Positions 44,952-56,440 of a stretch of DNA of 58,180 bases are shown here, piece by piece. The notes under the pieces were generated by a model that did not search any database, was not told the DNA's origin, and was given only the letters and a program-made list of their open reading frames with translations. Position 1 is the stretch's first letter. Each line of letters opens with the position of its first letter. Position numbers and translations under genes: made by a program. Source of the DNA: Antrodiella citrinella (lineage: Eukaryota; Basidiomycota; Agaricomycetes; Polyporales; Steccherinaceae); assembly GCA_004802725.1 (NCBI GenBank), contig SGPM01000164.1, positions 1 to 58,180 of the forward strand, given 5' to 3'.

Positions 44952-46458
44952 TATCAATATACCAAGGAATATCGTCGAGGTATATAGCGGTTACTAGTGA
45001 AGAGCAAGTGGGCGCAGCGGTAGACGGACGAACCTCTGCGGCCTACTATATACTAGGCAGTGGGACTGGCGCTGAAACGCGAAGCCCGAAGCTTGCATTT
45101 TGGCTATCGAGCTGATGTCCAGCATCTATCGAGGTCACCCGACTGCCGTGGGTTCGCCTGTGGCACGGTACTAGTGTTCTGTCAAGATGGTACAGGTGTG
45201 CGCTACATGTCACGGTCGCAGTCGGCGGCGCCGTGATGATTGGAAGGGCACGGTAGTAATACGAACATTGACCATGGTGAATACTACACTGGCAGGCAGA
45301 CGGAGGTCGAGGAATCTTCGGGGGATGTCCTAAGAAGATGCAGCTGAAGAGGAAATATCATTCCGTGGACGAAAACGCAATAAGTTGAATCACTCATGAT
45401 CAAGACGTGCGGCGCTGGGCCGCTGGCCGTTGAGGATGAAGCGCCGATCAATCGGACCTTAAATTTAGATCGAAGGACCCCCGCATACATCATCATGCGC
45501 ATTGTGTGAACCTATCTGCGTCTGCTCTCAAAAGGCTCTCGTGCTCTTAGTAGACCATTGAACGTTCAACTGTACTAGCAAGAAGTAGGATCAGTTCTAA
45601 ACTTGCATCGGAGCCACTGTTAGGCCCCAATTTTGCCAGCTAGCGTGGCTTTCAAGTTCCCTTCGAATATTGTAGGGCGACTGGTGCGTTCCCATCTGTT
45701 TGTACACTCCAGAACTTTCAATTGGACATTCAGATTTTCATCTCTATTTATCAAATCTGGAGGCCTCTCCAGATCACTGCGGGAAGGCATCCGAGGTCTA
45801 GCTTTCAAATACACTGCATCTGTTGACACTTGAAGATCAGCGGGGACTCCGGCGGGACCAGTCATGTCCAATGGATCCATTCAGGTTGTCTCAGAAATAC
45901 ATGCACGAGGTATGTAATATCAAATACATACATAGAAGGAGAGAAGCATCTATTCCCCAACCGGTACTCATGGAACGCTATAGGTGTCGCTGGCGGCTGA
46001 ACAGTGCACAAGGTTGGCGGTACGAACGTTTCGGAGAGTCACTTTTCCCGATGATCAATACAACGAGACGCCAACAATGCAAAAGTGAGATCTAGTGCTG
46101 ATATCCGACAGTCTGGCGCATACTTACAACATTTGGCAACCAGGATATCGGTATTGGCTGCGTTCGAGTTTTCCAAGGAGACGTAACCTTACGTTGAATG
46201 GAAAACTGAGCATGTATGCAATGCTCGGGATACTGTCCTTGCTGGCCTTAGAATCTCTTCGCCAGCATCGTTCTCTCTCTGCCACATTTGTCTAGGTCGA
46301 AGACGTTGTTACAATATTTGCAAACATCGTGTAAGTAGTTTCGTCGGTATCCATCAGCCTGATGACTCAACGGTTGCGCCATAGAAACCATCGCAGTCGT
46401 TGACCTCTTTCAACTCGTCCAGATGTGGTACTGGGATGATAACGGACCAGCTGTATTG
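44952..46458. other. Divergent intergenic region between gasdermin-like and CHAT genes
   Basis: About 1.5 kb. It should contain both promoters. Exon-like pieces occur at 45823-46290 (plus) and at 46382-46458, where a frame reads TIAVVDLFQLVQMWYWDDNG into the candidate CHAT start, but splice phases did not join cleanly upstream. No tRNA or repeat recognised. Confidence 0.4.
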
Positions 46459-49400
46459 ATGCCCCCAGGGACAGGGTATGGATACATGGTACGTAGTATC
46501 CGTTCGCTACCTGGGTCTCTATCTTACCTTGTTATTGTCATCGATTTCTAGCCCATGCATCCGGCTTCAAGTCGTCAACATTCCCAGTTCATAGATGACG
46601 GTGCTTACTATGGTGTCGGTCCCTCACCTGCTGCACCGCGCCGCGCCGTTCACTGGGACCCCATGCTAGGAGCACCGCCATCAAGTACGTTCTCTCCCGG
46701 AAGTCCTCCCTTGCTACCCGCTGCAGTTCCCAGAGAGCCGAGACACCCTAGCTTCAGGGATCGTGAATCCCCGTACGACAATTATTACGCCAATACCATA
46801 CTACCTCAAATTGGTGCAGAAGCGTATTCGGCTCTGCAGAGTGTGGCAGCACGATTCCCGTTGGACACTGGGTCTTGTTACCGCAGTGGCACCATGGGGC
46901 AGAGTGTGCCAAGGTATCCTGTCTCGCCGTACTCGCGCAGTGGCTCCATGGGGCATGCGACAAGGCCTGTCTCGCCGTACTCGCGCAGTGGCTCCATGGG
47001 GCCGAATGTAGCAAGGTATCCCGTCTCTCCTTACTCGCGCAGTCACCCCATGGGACAAGATCCGTCAACGTACCCTGGATCGCGTTACTCGTGCAGTAGC
47101 TCCATGGGAGTGGGCTCGGCATTGTGTCCAAAACCTCGTCACTCACGCAGAGGTTCTGTGGGAGTTGATTCAGGACCTCGTCAACCACAGGTGTGGATCC
47201 CAAATCAAGCTCAAATGACCATGCCTTACCTGGATCCGAGCTCAGTTCCTGGTACTGTCAATTATCCTCACTCCACGACCGTCCATCCATACCCGATTCC
47301 ACCTCCCCCTATAATTCTTCGTACCTCTCCGTTTCCCTCCCCACCCATGGTCAGCGGTCGTTTGCCTGAAAACACAGAACATGAACCCGTTGTCGTCAAT
47401 GCTTCCATTAACACCGGCCCCCCTAGGTCTCCATACCCCATGCCTTCCTCATCAAGCCCCAGGACCCCGCATCCTGCCCCTCCCTCTTCCATGTCTCTCC
47501 GTCTCAGATCTCCTCCTGGGTCTCCACCTCTCCGGTCTCCCACCTCTCCAAAGTCGCACTCCTCGCCAGAGTTGCAACCTTCCGTGCACTCTAGCAGTAC
47601 CAGCAATTCTACTGTCACCCCTTCCACAGTGGCTGAAAGACGATGTTCCGAAGTTCGTGAAGCTTTGTCGTTGTGGGAGGATATTGACCTCGCGGCCATT
47701 CTTCAGCTCAGCGCCCTTTCGAATCAGCTCGGATTTTCGCTGCTCAGCCCTGACTGGGCGGCTATTGTCGCGTTCCTGGACGGTGCTGGACTTATGTTAT
47801 GCAACCGCTTTGCAGAAACTGGACGATTCACATACTTCGAAGAAGCAATGGCGTGCTATTCGGAGAAAGCAGAATGGATCGACGCTGCACCGTCGTCATT
47901 CAGCGTCCAGTTTCTGCGCACAGCTGATCTGAGATTGGGTGAGGCGGTCGTCGCTTACACTCTCACTTGGGCACCAGCGGGTACTCTCGACGACAGCATT
48001 GCCCTCCTCCGTAGAGCAGTTGCTTTATGGCCTAACTCCAGAGATGATACGCTTCGTCTGCAAGGGATAGCGAGTTTGGCACGGGGACTTCGTCTACGTG
48101 TATATCAGCTTGCAGACGAAAGCGAGTCTGTGAACCCTGATTCCAGGGTGCAGGATCTCGAAGAGGCGGAACATGTCCTCAAGGAAGGTTTGGAGCTCTG
48201 CCAACCTGCTGGACGTGCTGAACTGGATCGTGTTCGGATACTCCTTGTCAACGAGCTGGGATTACTATTTCGATGTCGGTTCTATCACACGGGCCAGCAA
48301 ACATATCTACACCACTCCCTCGAAGTTCTCCGCAAGGTGCCCATGGATCTCAATGTTCCATCTGATGACTCCGATGCTTCTGACGCTACGAGCCTCCGGT
48401 TTGAGCTCGTCGGAAACCTGGGTGCCTCTCTCAACATGCAATTCCATCATACACACCGAAAGGAGGATATCTATGAAGCCAAGGAGCTGTTGTCTCTATC
48501 ACTCCGGCAGCTTCCCGCAGCTCATCCTTCTCGTCCCATGTTCAACGCTCATCTTGGCGACTGCTACTCGTGTCTTTTCGACTGGAGTGGTGACGACGAA
48601 GATATACGCCTCGCGCTGCAGAGATTCGCGGATGCCGAGCGAGATTGCTCGAGATCAGATGCTGTCTACCCGACGCTCTTGCGATTATCTGGTATCGCCC
48701 GAGCCAAATCAGCTCGTTACTCCGTCAGCATACCCACTATTGCACATGCCGTCCGCACCCTCTGTAGGGCGTCTCTGTATTGTCCGACTTGGCATCCAGA
48801 GTACCAAACTATCCAAGGATTCCTTGCGCTAGTATACGGTACTCAATTCTTACTCAGTCATGAGCAACACGCGTTTCTGAAAGCAACGGAAGTTTTCGGT
48901 TCTGCGTCCTTTGATCCTCCCGGCCATACCACACCGTACGAATTACTCACCATCTACGGCGCATACGGCTCTCTCCTTCTCAACTGGTGCAAATCATCAA
49001 GTGAACCTGACACTCGCCTTGATGTGTCGATTCGCGTGCTTAAGGAAGCCATTACCATGTCGTCCAAATTCCCAGAAGACCGTCGGGTCCTGAACCTACA
49101 TCGGGACCTCGGGGAGGCTCTTGATTTCCGGTTCTATCTCTCTGGCAGACCTGAGGATGAGGACGAGTCAAAGGAATCATTCCGGACCTATGTACTACGA
49201 CGAAAGGCTCTTCCACCGGCTAACCCAGATCAGCCTATCGAGTCGGACTTGTCCTTGTTGTTGTCAGACATAATAAGACATCCGACGATGCTAGAATCCG
49301 TAGGACTTGATTTGTATGCCAATCAGATCACCGAGCGCACTACCCACATCCAAGTCATTCAGTCACTCCAATCATCTCTGGAAGAGCCTCAGAGACGGAA

Positions 49401-51789
49401 GAGCGGAAGCCACCTTCGGATACAGACACTTATGGTGCTAGGCAACGCTCTTCAAAGACAGTTCATTCTATACGGAATTCGCGAAGATATGGAGGAGGCT
49501 ATGGACATTTACCGGGAGGCATGGAAGAATAGTGCAGAGGGGTCTCTGAGTCGACTCGTTCTCGTTCACCGAATGTCGCAGGCCTTGGTTCTTTTGGCCC
49601 AGACAACTACGAGCTCTGTGAAGACGGGGATTCTCTCGAGGTCTAATCTGAGCATGCTCAGACATGCACTGCAATCGTGTCCGACATCTCGCGTGGAAGG
49701 GCGTAGTATCATCACCGCGTCCTTGCTGTCAGACTTGGGGAGACTGGTGCAGTTTATGGCTCGGGTAGGGCTTCTCGACTCGGCGACCGTTCCGCAAGTT
49801 AGTACCAACCCAGCCAACTTTCGGACTCTGAAGGGTCGTATGCTGGGGCGAGCGGTCAGCCTGCACGAAAGTGCACTGCAGAGGGTGTCAAAATATCCCA
49901 AGTTACGATACATCGTCAGCGGAGACCTAGCTGACGCGTTGCAGGAGTTGTCGTTACACGAGGGTTCACAGCATTATGACGCCGCCCTTCGCGTTTACAG
50001 CAAAGCTTTCCAGGACTCACGGAATCCAGATGTCCTCATCACAAACGGCTTTGCTAAGGCTTTGCTCCGTCGCTCCGAGGGGCCAGTAGACGAGGATCAT
50101 GTACGAGACGTGCAACATCTGCTCGTCGAGCTGGACGGCATCTTCAGGAACAGTCGCGTTCCAATCACACAACGAATTGATGGTGCCAAGCTCCGGGCAG
50201 AGCTGTCGCGAAGATATCCTTTCGCACAAGGCCCCTTGACGCACAGTGACATCACAGCTGGGATCATAGAGACCTATCGCGAAGCACTGAAGCTCTACGA
50301 GGTGCGAGTAATAACTTGTCCCACGGTGGAGACACAGCACGCGTCTTTGAGAAACAGCGGCGATATTGTGTTATCCGCAGCGTCATTCTGTCTTCAGGAG
50401 AACCGAGTCGAAGAGGCAATAGAGATGCTGGAGCAAGGGAGGGGATTGCTATTCTCAGAACTTCGCGGCTTCAGGAAATCGCTGAGCGAGGTGCTGAAAG
50501 ACCAGGACGCTGCGGGGCTGGCGAGCGAGTATACTGTGGTCAGCCGAGAATTGGAGAGCCTGATCGTTTCTTCCACGATGGCAAGCAACAATGTCACGGA
50601 TGTCTGGGATACGTGGACGCGAAATTCGCTGCAGAAGGCGTTAGCTGAACGGATCAATCTGCAGGCCAAGTTCGACGACATCATTACTAGGATTCGCGAG
50701 ATACCACAGCTGCAAGATTTCTTGAGAGCAAAGTCATTCGAGGAATTGCGCGGAGTCGCGGACGAGGGACCCGTTGTCCTACTAACCCACAACCAACCTC
50801 GTTGCTACGCAATCATCGTCCACAAGGACTCCGAACCCATCGTTCTTGACTTGCCGGAGGCATTTTACCAGGACGCCCTGGAGTACGATACACTGCTTGC
50901 GGACGCGCGTTCGCATATTCGTACATCCCCAGGCCGTTACAACAAGCTTCTCCACACCGTTCTCGCAAATTTGTGGAGGGACGTGGTCAGCCCGGTGTGC
51001 GAGAAGCTGAAACAGCTGGGCGTTGTCTACGGATCGCGCATCTGGTGGTGTCCAACATCCGTGTTAGCAAATCTCCCTTTCCATGCTGCCGGTACACGAA
51101 ACGAATACCTCCCTGATATCTATATATCGTCCTATACGCCGACGCTTACGGCACTCATGGACGCGCGCGCAGAGACCTCGAGAAGCGGGCCGCCACGTCT
51201 GCTGACTGTGCAAGTCAGTGAGGTCGACAACACCGCCTTGCCCAGCGTCGCGGAGGAAATCAGCGTTGTGAAGACGTATCTTCCAGACTCCACGAGCCTG
51301 ACGGGAGACACGGAGGACCGGCATACGGTACTAGAGAAATTGCGAGAGTACCATTGGGTACATCTAGCATGTCACGGTCGCTTGAACCTACAAAACCCAT
51401 TCCTGTCATCTTTCGAGCTTCGTAAGGATGAACATCTCACCCTCTTGGATCTTTTCCAGGCTCGACTCCCGAACGCGGAATTCGCGTTCCTATCAGCGTG
51501 CGACAGTGCACACCAGAGCCCGGAAAGTGCCAAGGAAGAGGTGCTGCATCTCGCAGCAGCCATGCAGTTCGCGGGCTTCCGGAGCGTTGTTGGGACGATG
51601 TGGGCGATGGACGACTCCGACGGACCTAGGCTCAGCAAGTATTTCTACCGCCACATCATGGACCAGAAAGATGAGAAGCGGTACCGATGTGCTGCAGAAG
51701 CACTCCGCGCCGCGACGTTGCTCATGCGAAAGGAGGACGGCGGTGTTGGGCTAGAAAGATGGGTTAACTATGTGCATATAGGAGCGTAG
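46459..51789 (+). CDS. Giant TPR-CHAT (caspase-like) protease
   Basis: A caspase-HetF-associated-with-TPR protein; CHAT domains are clan CD cysteine peptidases. One 5.2-kb exon carries 1744 codons from ATG 46555. A small upstream exon (46459-46488, MPPGTGYGYM) spliced to 46552 would add 11 residues. Numbering from 46555: residues 1-360 are Pro/Ser/Tyr-rich low complexity with tandem repeats; about 370-1370 are helical TPR-like repeats (pieces such as EEAEHVLKEGLELCQ and HHSLEVLRKV); about 1400-1744 are the CHAT domain. The catalytic dyad is visible: His1607 in HLACHG and Cys1649 in FLSACDSA, followed by HLAAAMQFAGFRSVVGTMWAMDD. The huge intron-free exon contrasts with the many-exon neighbours. 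The TPR part presumably senses a ligand or partner; the gasdermin-like gene beside it is the obvious candidate substrate. Related genes are numerous in Agaricomycetes. Confidence 0.9.
46882..47130 (+). repeat. Tandem ~51-bp coding repeat in the TPR-CHAT N-terminus
   Basis: Five degenerate copies of a unit of about 17 codons with the core SPYSRSGSMG (variants include SRSHPMG and SCSSSMG). Copies 1-3 are nearly identical at the nucleotide level (CGCAGTGGCTCCATGGGG) and decay rightward. Such coding minisatellites can change copy number between strains. Confidence 0.85.
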
Positions 51790-52118
51790 GGTTCGGAATG
51801 TAAGTTGTATCGTGTTGACATGTGCGCAGAAGGGTACTGATTCACTTTACTACTAGGTCACTGTTTCCTGTCCGAATGGAATGCGCTCGGTATGTTGTGC
51901 GGTGACTCTTTGTCGGTGGGAGCTGGCGGTAGAAAGACGAGAAACGGATATAGTATAGATGGGTCACAACGATTTGTGCTTTAGTGTCATAGCCGACAAA
52001 GGCAACCGTCACAAGGGCGCAGCATAACAACCTCAAACATGTATTTTTGGCCTTCCGTGTCTATTTACGATCCCATTACTCTCACTCGGTTTCTCTGAGT
52101 CTTACCTACCTCCTCCTC

Positions 52119-52655
52119 ATGTCGACCAATATTTCGTGGATATATCGTCTTTTCTTTCTCTACATAGAGCCTGTATCTGCTCTTGTAGGCTCTTACTACG
52201 CTGCTGCACTCCCATGGACATACCTCGCGCTGCTATCTCCCAGCGGCGTCGCAGTCGGGTCTCCTCAAACACCAGATACACCCACCCTCATCTCTTTGTA
52301 CCAACTCTCCAATCTCTACCTACTCTTTGCTCTCAATGAGCATCTTGTGCTGTCTTCTACTTCGTCTCTGAAGACGTGGAGACGCCTTCTGTTCTGCCTG
52401 CTGGTGGCTGATCTTGGACACCTCGCAACCATGTACCCCTTGGCATCCCAAAGAGCAGACGGCGGAGGATTATTAGAAGGGATTCTGCGCGTGTATGCGC
52501 AGTTTTGGGAATGGAATGCGATGGATTGGGGCAGTGTCGGGTTTGTGTACTGCGGAGCCCTCATGAGAACATCGTTCTTGTTGGGTCTCGGAGTCGGGCA
52601 GTCAGACAAGCGACAGGAGAGTTCGAAGATGTCGGGGAAGGCGAAAGACGAATAG
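52119..52655 (+). CDS. DUF7704 family small membrane protein
   Basis: A single-exon gene of 178 residues from ATG 52119. The N-terminus ISWIYRLFFLYIEPVSALVG is the hallmark I associate with fungal DUF7704 proteins. Four hydrophobic segments are visible (near LFFLYIEPVSALVGSYYAA, LYLLFALNEHLV, LLFCLLVADLGHLATM and MDWGSVGFVYCGALMRTSF). The C-terminus is a short charged tail (SDKRQESSKMSGKAKDE). An in-frame extension upstream is possible but has no ATG closer than this one. Function is unknown. Confidence 0.75.
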   Translation: MSTNISWIYRLFFLYIEPVSALVGSYYAAALPWTYLALLSPSGVAVGSPQTPDTPTLISLYQLSNLYLLFALNEHLVLSSTSSLKTWRRLLFCLLVADLGHLATMYPLASQRADGGGLLEGILRVYAQFWEWNAMDWGSVGFVYCGALMRTSFLLGLGVGQSDKRQESSKMSGKAKDE

Positions 52656-52939
52656 ATGTAGCTTGAATGTTGGTGCGTATCTATCCCGCCCTCATTTATT
52701 GCAGTCCATGACGAAGAACAGTTTATGTCTGCACAGGATATCACCGAAATGTATTCTGAATAGCTTGTACCATCACAAAGATCGAGTCTCTGTTCGCTCA
52801 ATGCAATGCTACGAACGTAGCGATTCAATACCGAGCAACCATCTTGCAATTTCACACAGATCCACAATACTTACCGTGAACCCACCGCGGAAATAATGCT
52901 TCACTGGTAGTGACTACGGAAGATGTAAAGAGCGAGACG

Positions 52940-53212
52940 TAGAGCACTCGAGACGATCACGAACTTACGAGGACGAATCAAACAGCTCTGAATGAACTCT
53001 CCCACTTTATAGACCGTTCCTAGCTCTTCACATTGAATCCAACTTGCAACTTGCTCGTGGACCACAGTGTTGGGAGCATGGATGAGGAGGTGACCGACGA
53101 TTTTGGTGAACATAATGTCGTCGGGTGAAGTAGCGGTTTGTTCGGCTTCGAAGCAGATGTTGTATGCGCCCAGCTGATGCTGTTTCCAACCCAGAAACAG
53201 TTGCGGAGTCAT
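52940..53212 (-). pseudogene. Inverted N-terminal fragment of the HNH gene
   Basis: On the minus strand, from ATG 53212, FLGWKQHQLGAYNICFEAE... KIVGHLLIHAP... VGEFIQSCLIRP aligns to the first exon of the HNH gene at 53400 (FLGWSRDELTAYDKCFQCE... RIIGYLLILAP... VGEFIQTYLIRA). It ends at the equivalent splice donor (GTAAGT), and none of the later exons follow. So it is a head-to-head partial duplicate about 190 bp from its parent. It could still make a short protein of about 100 residues if the intron is read through. Confidence 0.7.
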
Positions 53213-53399
53213 GATTCGGTTGGGAGGAGATTCAGCAGCTTCAGGTTGAAGTTAAGCCATGAACAGAACTAGACGCCGGTATCGTGATTCGCGATGCGGG
53301 TCACGGTCACAATTGTAGTCACGGTAACAGCCGTTATCAGTGTGACGTGAGCGCGCCACCAATTGCTTGGTTTCAACCTCCATCTCGTCGCCGCACACG

Positions 53400-54661
53400 A
53401 TGTCTGAATCGGTACCTCTTCCCGACCGGGGTCTTGCCTCGCAGAAATTTTTGGGATGGAGCCGTGACGAGCTGACTGCCTACGACAAATGCTTCCAGTG
53501 CGAACGAGCCACTGATTTACCCGACCACATCCGGTTCGCTAGGATCATCGGATATCTGCTTATTCTTGCTCCCACCGCCAGGGTCCGCATTGAAATCGCA
53601 AAGTGGGTCAATAAATGCGGAGAGATTGACGAGGATGTATATGCAGTGGGAGAGTTCATTCAGACCTATTTGATTCGCGCTTGTAAGTCCGAGTCCGTGC
53701 TCATTTTTCGTCTGCCTCACACTGCATAGTCAAGAAACACAGAGGTCGCACACCTGGTCCCTCGCGCCATCCATCGGAGCCCGAATTCGAGTTCACAAAG
53801 GAAGCGATTTTCGATCTTCTGGATGCTGCTCCTGCATCGCATTCCACAGCAAAGAAGCAGGTACATGATATGATATGCACATCTCATCTTGCTCCTGACT
53901 TCCTATCTCCCTTCAAGGCTCTGATACGAGACGGGTATCGTTGCGTAGTATGTGGTGTTTGGGATCGTCATGTTCCCAAGAAAAAGAAGACGACGCCAGG
54001 TTTCACCGTCCGCACCCAGTGCGCGCACATCGTTCCAGAGAGCATATTTGTTGGCCTCAATGTGAATAGTTTAGGTTCTGCGAACTCGAAGGTATGTGAC
54101 AGCTTTGTGAGATTTGCACACAATCTCACTTTTAGTCATTTTAGGCTGACTTTTCTGCTTCAATGCTGGCGGTTCTCCAGTGCTTTGGCTATGATATCGA
54201 AGCGTCGAATGGCCCTGCGATCCACTCCCTTCCGAATGTCATGACCTTACAGGCAGACGTGCACGATGCATTTGATTGTCTTGAACTTTGGTTCGTGGCC
54301 ACGGTGAGTCTGGACTTTTTCGCTATCCTCAGGCTACTCGACGTTTCATTGTTATCCCGCCTGAAAGGAGGTGCCTCATTGCTATGAAATTGGAACCGTA
54401 CCGGGCACAGAACCCCGAGAGCTGCCCCCCACCGTCGAATTCACCTCCACGTACCCCGACAAGTTTGCTCTCCCGTCGCCCGCGATGCTTAGTCTGCACG
54501 CCACATGCGCGCAAGTCGCCCATATGTCCGGCGCCGCAGAGTACCTCGACGAACTCGACCGCAAGATAGAGGAAGTCAGTGTTTTGCTAAGCGATGGTGG
54601 TTCCGCAGAGCTTCTCAGTCACGCTATTCTCCATCTGAGTAATGTGGTCACCGTGCGTTGA
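53400..54661 (+). CDS. HNH-endonuclease-domain protein (HNH_2 type)
   Basis: A multi-exon gene from ATG 53400. Exon 1 ends at 53682, exon 2 runs from 53730 to about 53859, and further exons start near 53917, 54148 and about 54368; the stop is at 54659-54661. The nuclease-like centre reads RDGYRCVVCGVWDRH, then CAHIVPES about 20 residues later, then LQADVHDAFD. The spacing C-x2-C ... AHIVP ... D-x-H-x-x-F-D is the HNH_2 pattern known from many mushroom proteins of unknown role. The N-terminal 95 residues (helical, VGEFIQTYLIRA) are conserved in the inverted fragment next door. The C-terminal exon (STYPDKFALPSPAMLSLHA) recurs as another fragment at 56.4 kb. The exact join before the last exon is uncertain. 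Metal-dependent DNA or RNA cutting is possible but not shown. Confidence 0.75.
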
Positions 54662-55332
54662 GTGAATGCCCTAGCATGTTGTTTCCTCCATTTTTGTATC
54701 CACACCGAGTTCATTGTAGCATTTTATGATTCCGAAGCACGTTATTTGACACAGCCTCGCAGCGAATAAGGTAGTCTACCATCCGACCGATAACCTACCT
54801 GTTCAACCCACACCGACACACGGAACGCGCCAACCGGACGGCTGCGAATTGGCTGCGAACAAATAACGACGGGTGTGACACTACCGGCGTGCGCGTTCCT
54901 CTTTCCCTCCACAGAAATCTGAGAAACATGACAGTGCCTCACGGACCAGAATTGAAGAACATCACATGATGAATTATATCTAGCTACCGCGCACTCTGAG
55001 GTCTTGTGGACCCCCTGCGCCTTTCGCCCTACAGTTGTCGGGCGACTGAACATTGCGCTACGGGAGATACTCGTTCGGAAGTGCGGTACACGCATCAGGT
55101 TCTGTGACGAACATGTTCTTCGCCTGCACATGGTATCGGCGCAGAAACTCCGGCGTTCCATCGTGGGACCAGGTCCGGAATTTACTCTCTCTCTCTCTCT
55201 CTGAGTCTCTCTTACCTGGATATGTTTCGAGATCATCGCCACACTTCTGGACCTTGTACACTATTTCCTCTGTCCTATTCATCCGAGGCACTAGGTACGT
55301 GTTGTATCTCATGCTTGAACAGTGGTTTAATG
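54662..55332. other. Intergenic, nothing recognised
   Basis: About 670 bp with short open frames on both strands and a CT microsatellite. I see no gene. Confidence 0.5.
55185..55202. repeat. (CT)n microsatellite
   Basis: A pure CT run of about nine units, just upstream of the APH-like pseudogene. Confidence 0.9.
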
Positions 55333-56180
55333 TTTCTAGCCATCTGACATCGACGAGCTTTCGGATGAAGAGTTGCTCAAACACTTGGCGATGAAACTAG
55401 ACCACCCTGAGTGCAATATCCACACTACCCGCATTTCTCGCCGGACAAGCAACACCGTTCTCAAACGACGATGCCATGTGTCCGGACACATAATGATTCA
55501 TCCTAAATGATTGCCATGTCCGTCGTCGCATCCCAGACCTCCATACCTGTCCCTCACATCCGAAGACTTATAACGACACACGAACCTCATAGTGCGTACG
55601 CGCCATACTTTGCAATGGAGTACGTCCGGCCGTCAGCTCTCCGCCGTATGGCCTACTACGCTCTCATGGATCGGTCGTCTCCGCGTTGCCCTCACCGTCC
55701 GGACATACGTCCGCCAGCTACACTCGATCCACCCCCCTCGGAGTGCCATGCCTGGCCCGCTCGCCCCCGAAGAGCACGCGACGAAGTTCGAGTCGGCTCT
55801 GGTCTCGACGCCCTCGCCGCATTCTTCAACGCGAAAAGGATCCGGACTCTCGCTCGACACGACGGGGTCTCCGTCTCCTCGCTCACTCCAGTCATCTCCA
55901 CTAGCAGATTCAGCTTCAAGTTGCGTGATGTAGATCCTTCATTGGACGCATTCGACATCTCCCGCCCCCTCGTGTTCACGCACAACAATATACGCCTGAG
56001 CAACTTCATCGTCGGTGACGATGGGTACTTGTGGATTGTCGGGTTCGGAAGAGCGGGGTTCTTCCCGGAGTGATGGAAATTTCTAGCGATGAGGATAGAG
56101 GCGCAGTTCGCGTATGAGGGTACAGTGGGCAAGCCTGATAACACCCCGGACTGGCGTGCTATGGTGCCGTGGCCCGTGGG
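55333..56180 (+). pseudogene. APH-like small-molecule kinase pseudogene
   Basis: Pieces of an aminoglycoside-phosphotransferase-fold protein appear in order but in different frames: DIDELSDEELLKHL (about 55335), TSIPVPHIRRLITTH and YFAMEYV (about 55540-55625), SWIGRLRVALTVRTYVRQLHSI with MPGPLAPEEHA (about 55665-55780, shifted frame), ALAAFFNAKR (about 55820), then PLVFTHNNIRLSNFIVGDDG (about 55965-56020, back in frame) and VGFGRAGFFPE. A TGA (56071-56073) follows, after which the same frame continues WKFLAMRIEAQF as the family would. The catalytic Asp of the H-x-D motif is Asn and the metal-binding Asp is Gly. Two frameshifts, one stop and two lost catalytic residues make it non-functional. 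Confidence 0.75.
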
Positions 56181-56344
56181 TGTGTGGACGGTATTACAGG
56201 CAGGAGAGGTGGTATTTCAGTGTGGGGGCGAGTTGTCTGTTCGCTACTATGGCGCGACTCGGATCTCGTTTTTCTTGATGAGGAGCCGGCAGGTGAAGTG
56301 CCAATCATGTTGTATTTGAAAGACCTCTCGGTACAGTAGAATGA

Positions 56345-56440
56345 ACTTATATGAGCAAATTGTGCACACCTGGTATGCAGACGAAGCATCTCGGGCGACG
56401 GGAGGGCAAATTTGTCGGGGTACGCGGAGGTGAATGTGGC
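56345..56440 (-). pseudogene. Inverted C-terminal fragment of the HNH gene
   Basis: On the minus strand, FTSAYPDKFALPSPEMLRLH then CAQFAHIS matches the last exon of the HNH gene at 54.45 kb (FTSTYPDKFALPSPAMLSLH then CAQVAHMS). Similarity covers about 30 codons and then stops. No other HNH exons are adjacent. Confidence 0.7.

Noticed and set aside
45001..45080. tRNA-like boxes near GGCGCAGCGGTAGACGG
   Set aside because: No acceptor stem pairing and no proper B box at the right distance.
52047..52118. 24-residue N-terminal extension of the DUF7704 protein
   Set aside because: It would need a non-ATG start; the conserved ISWIYRLFF segment begins right after ATG 52119.
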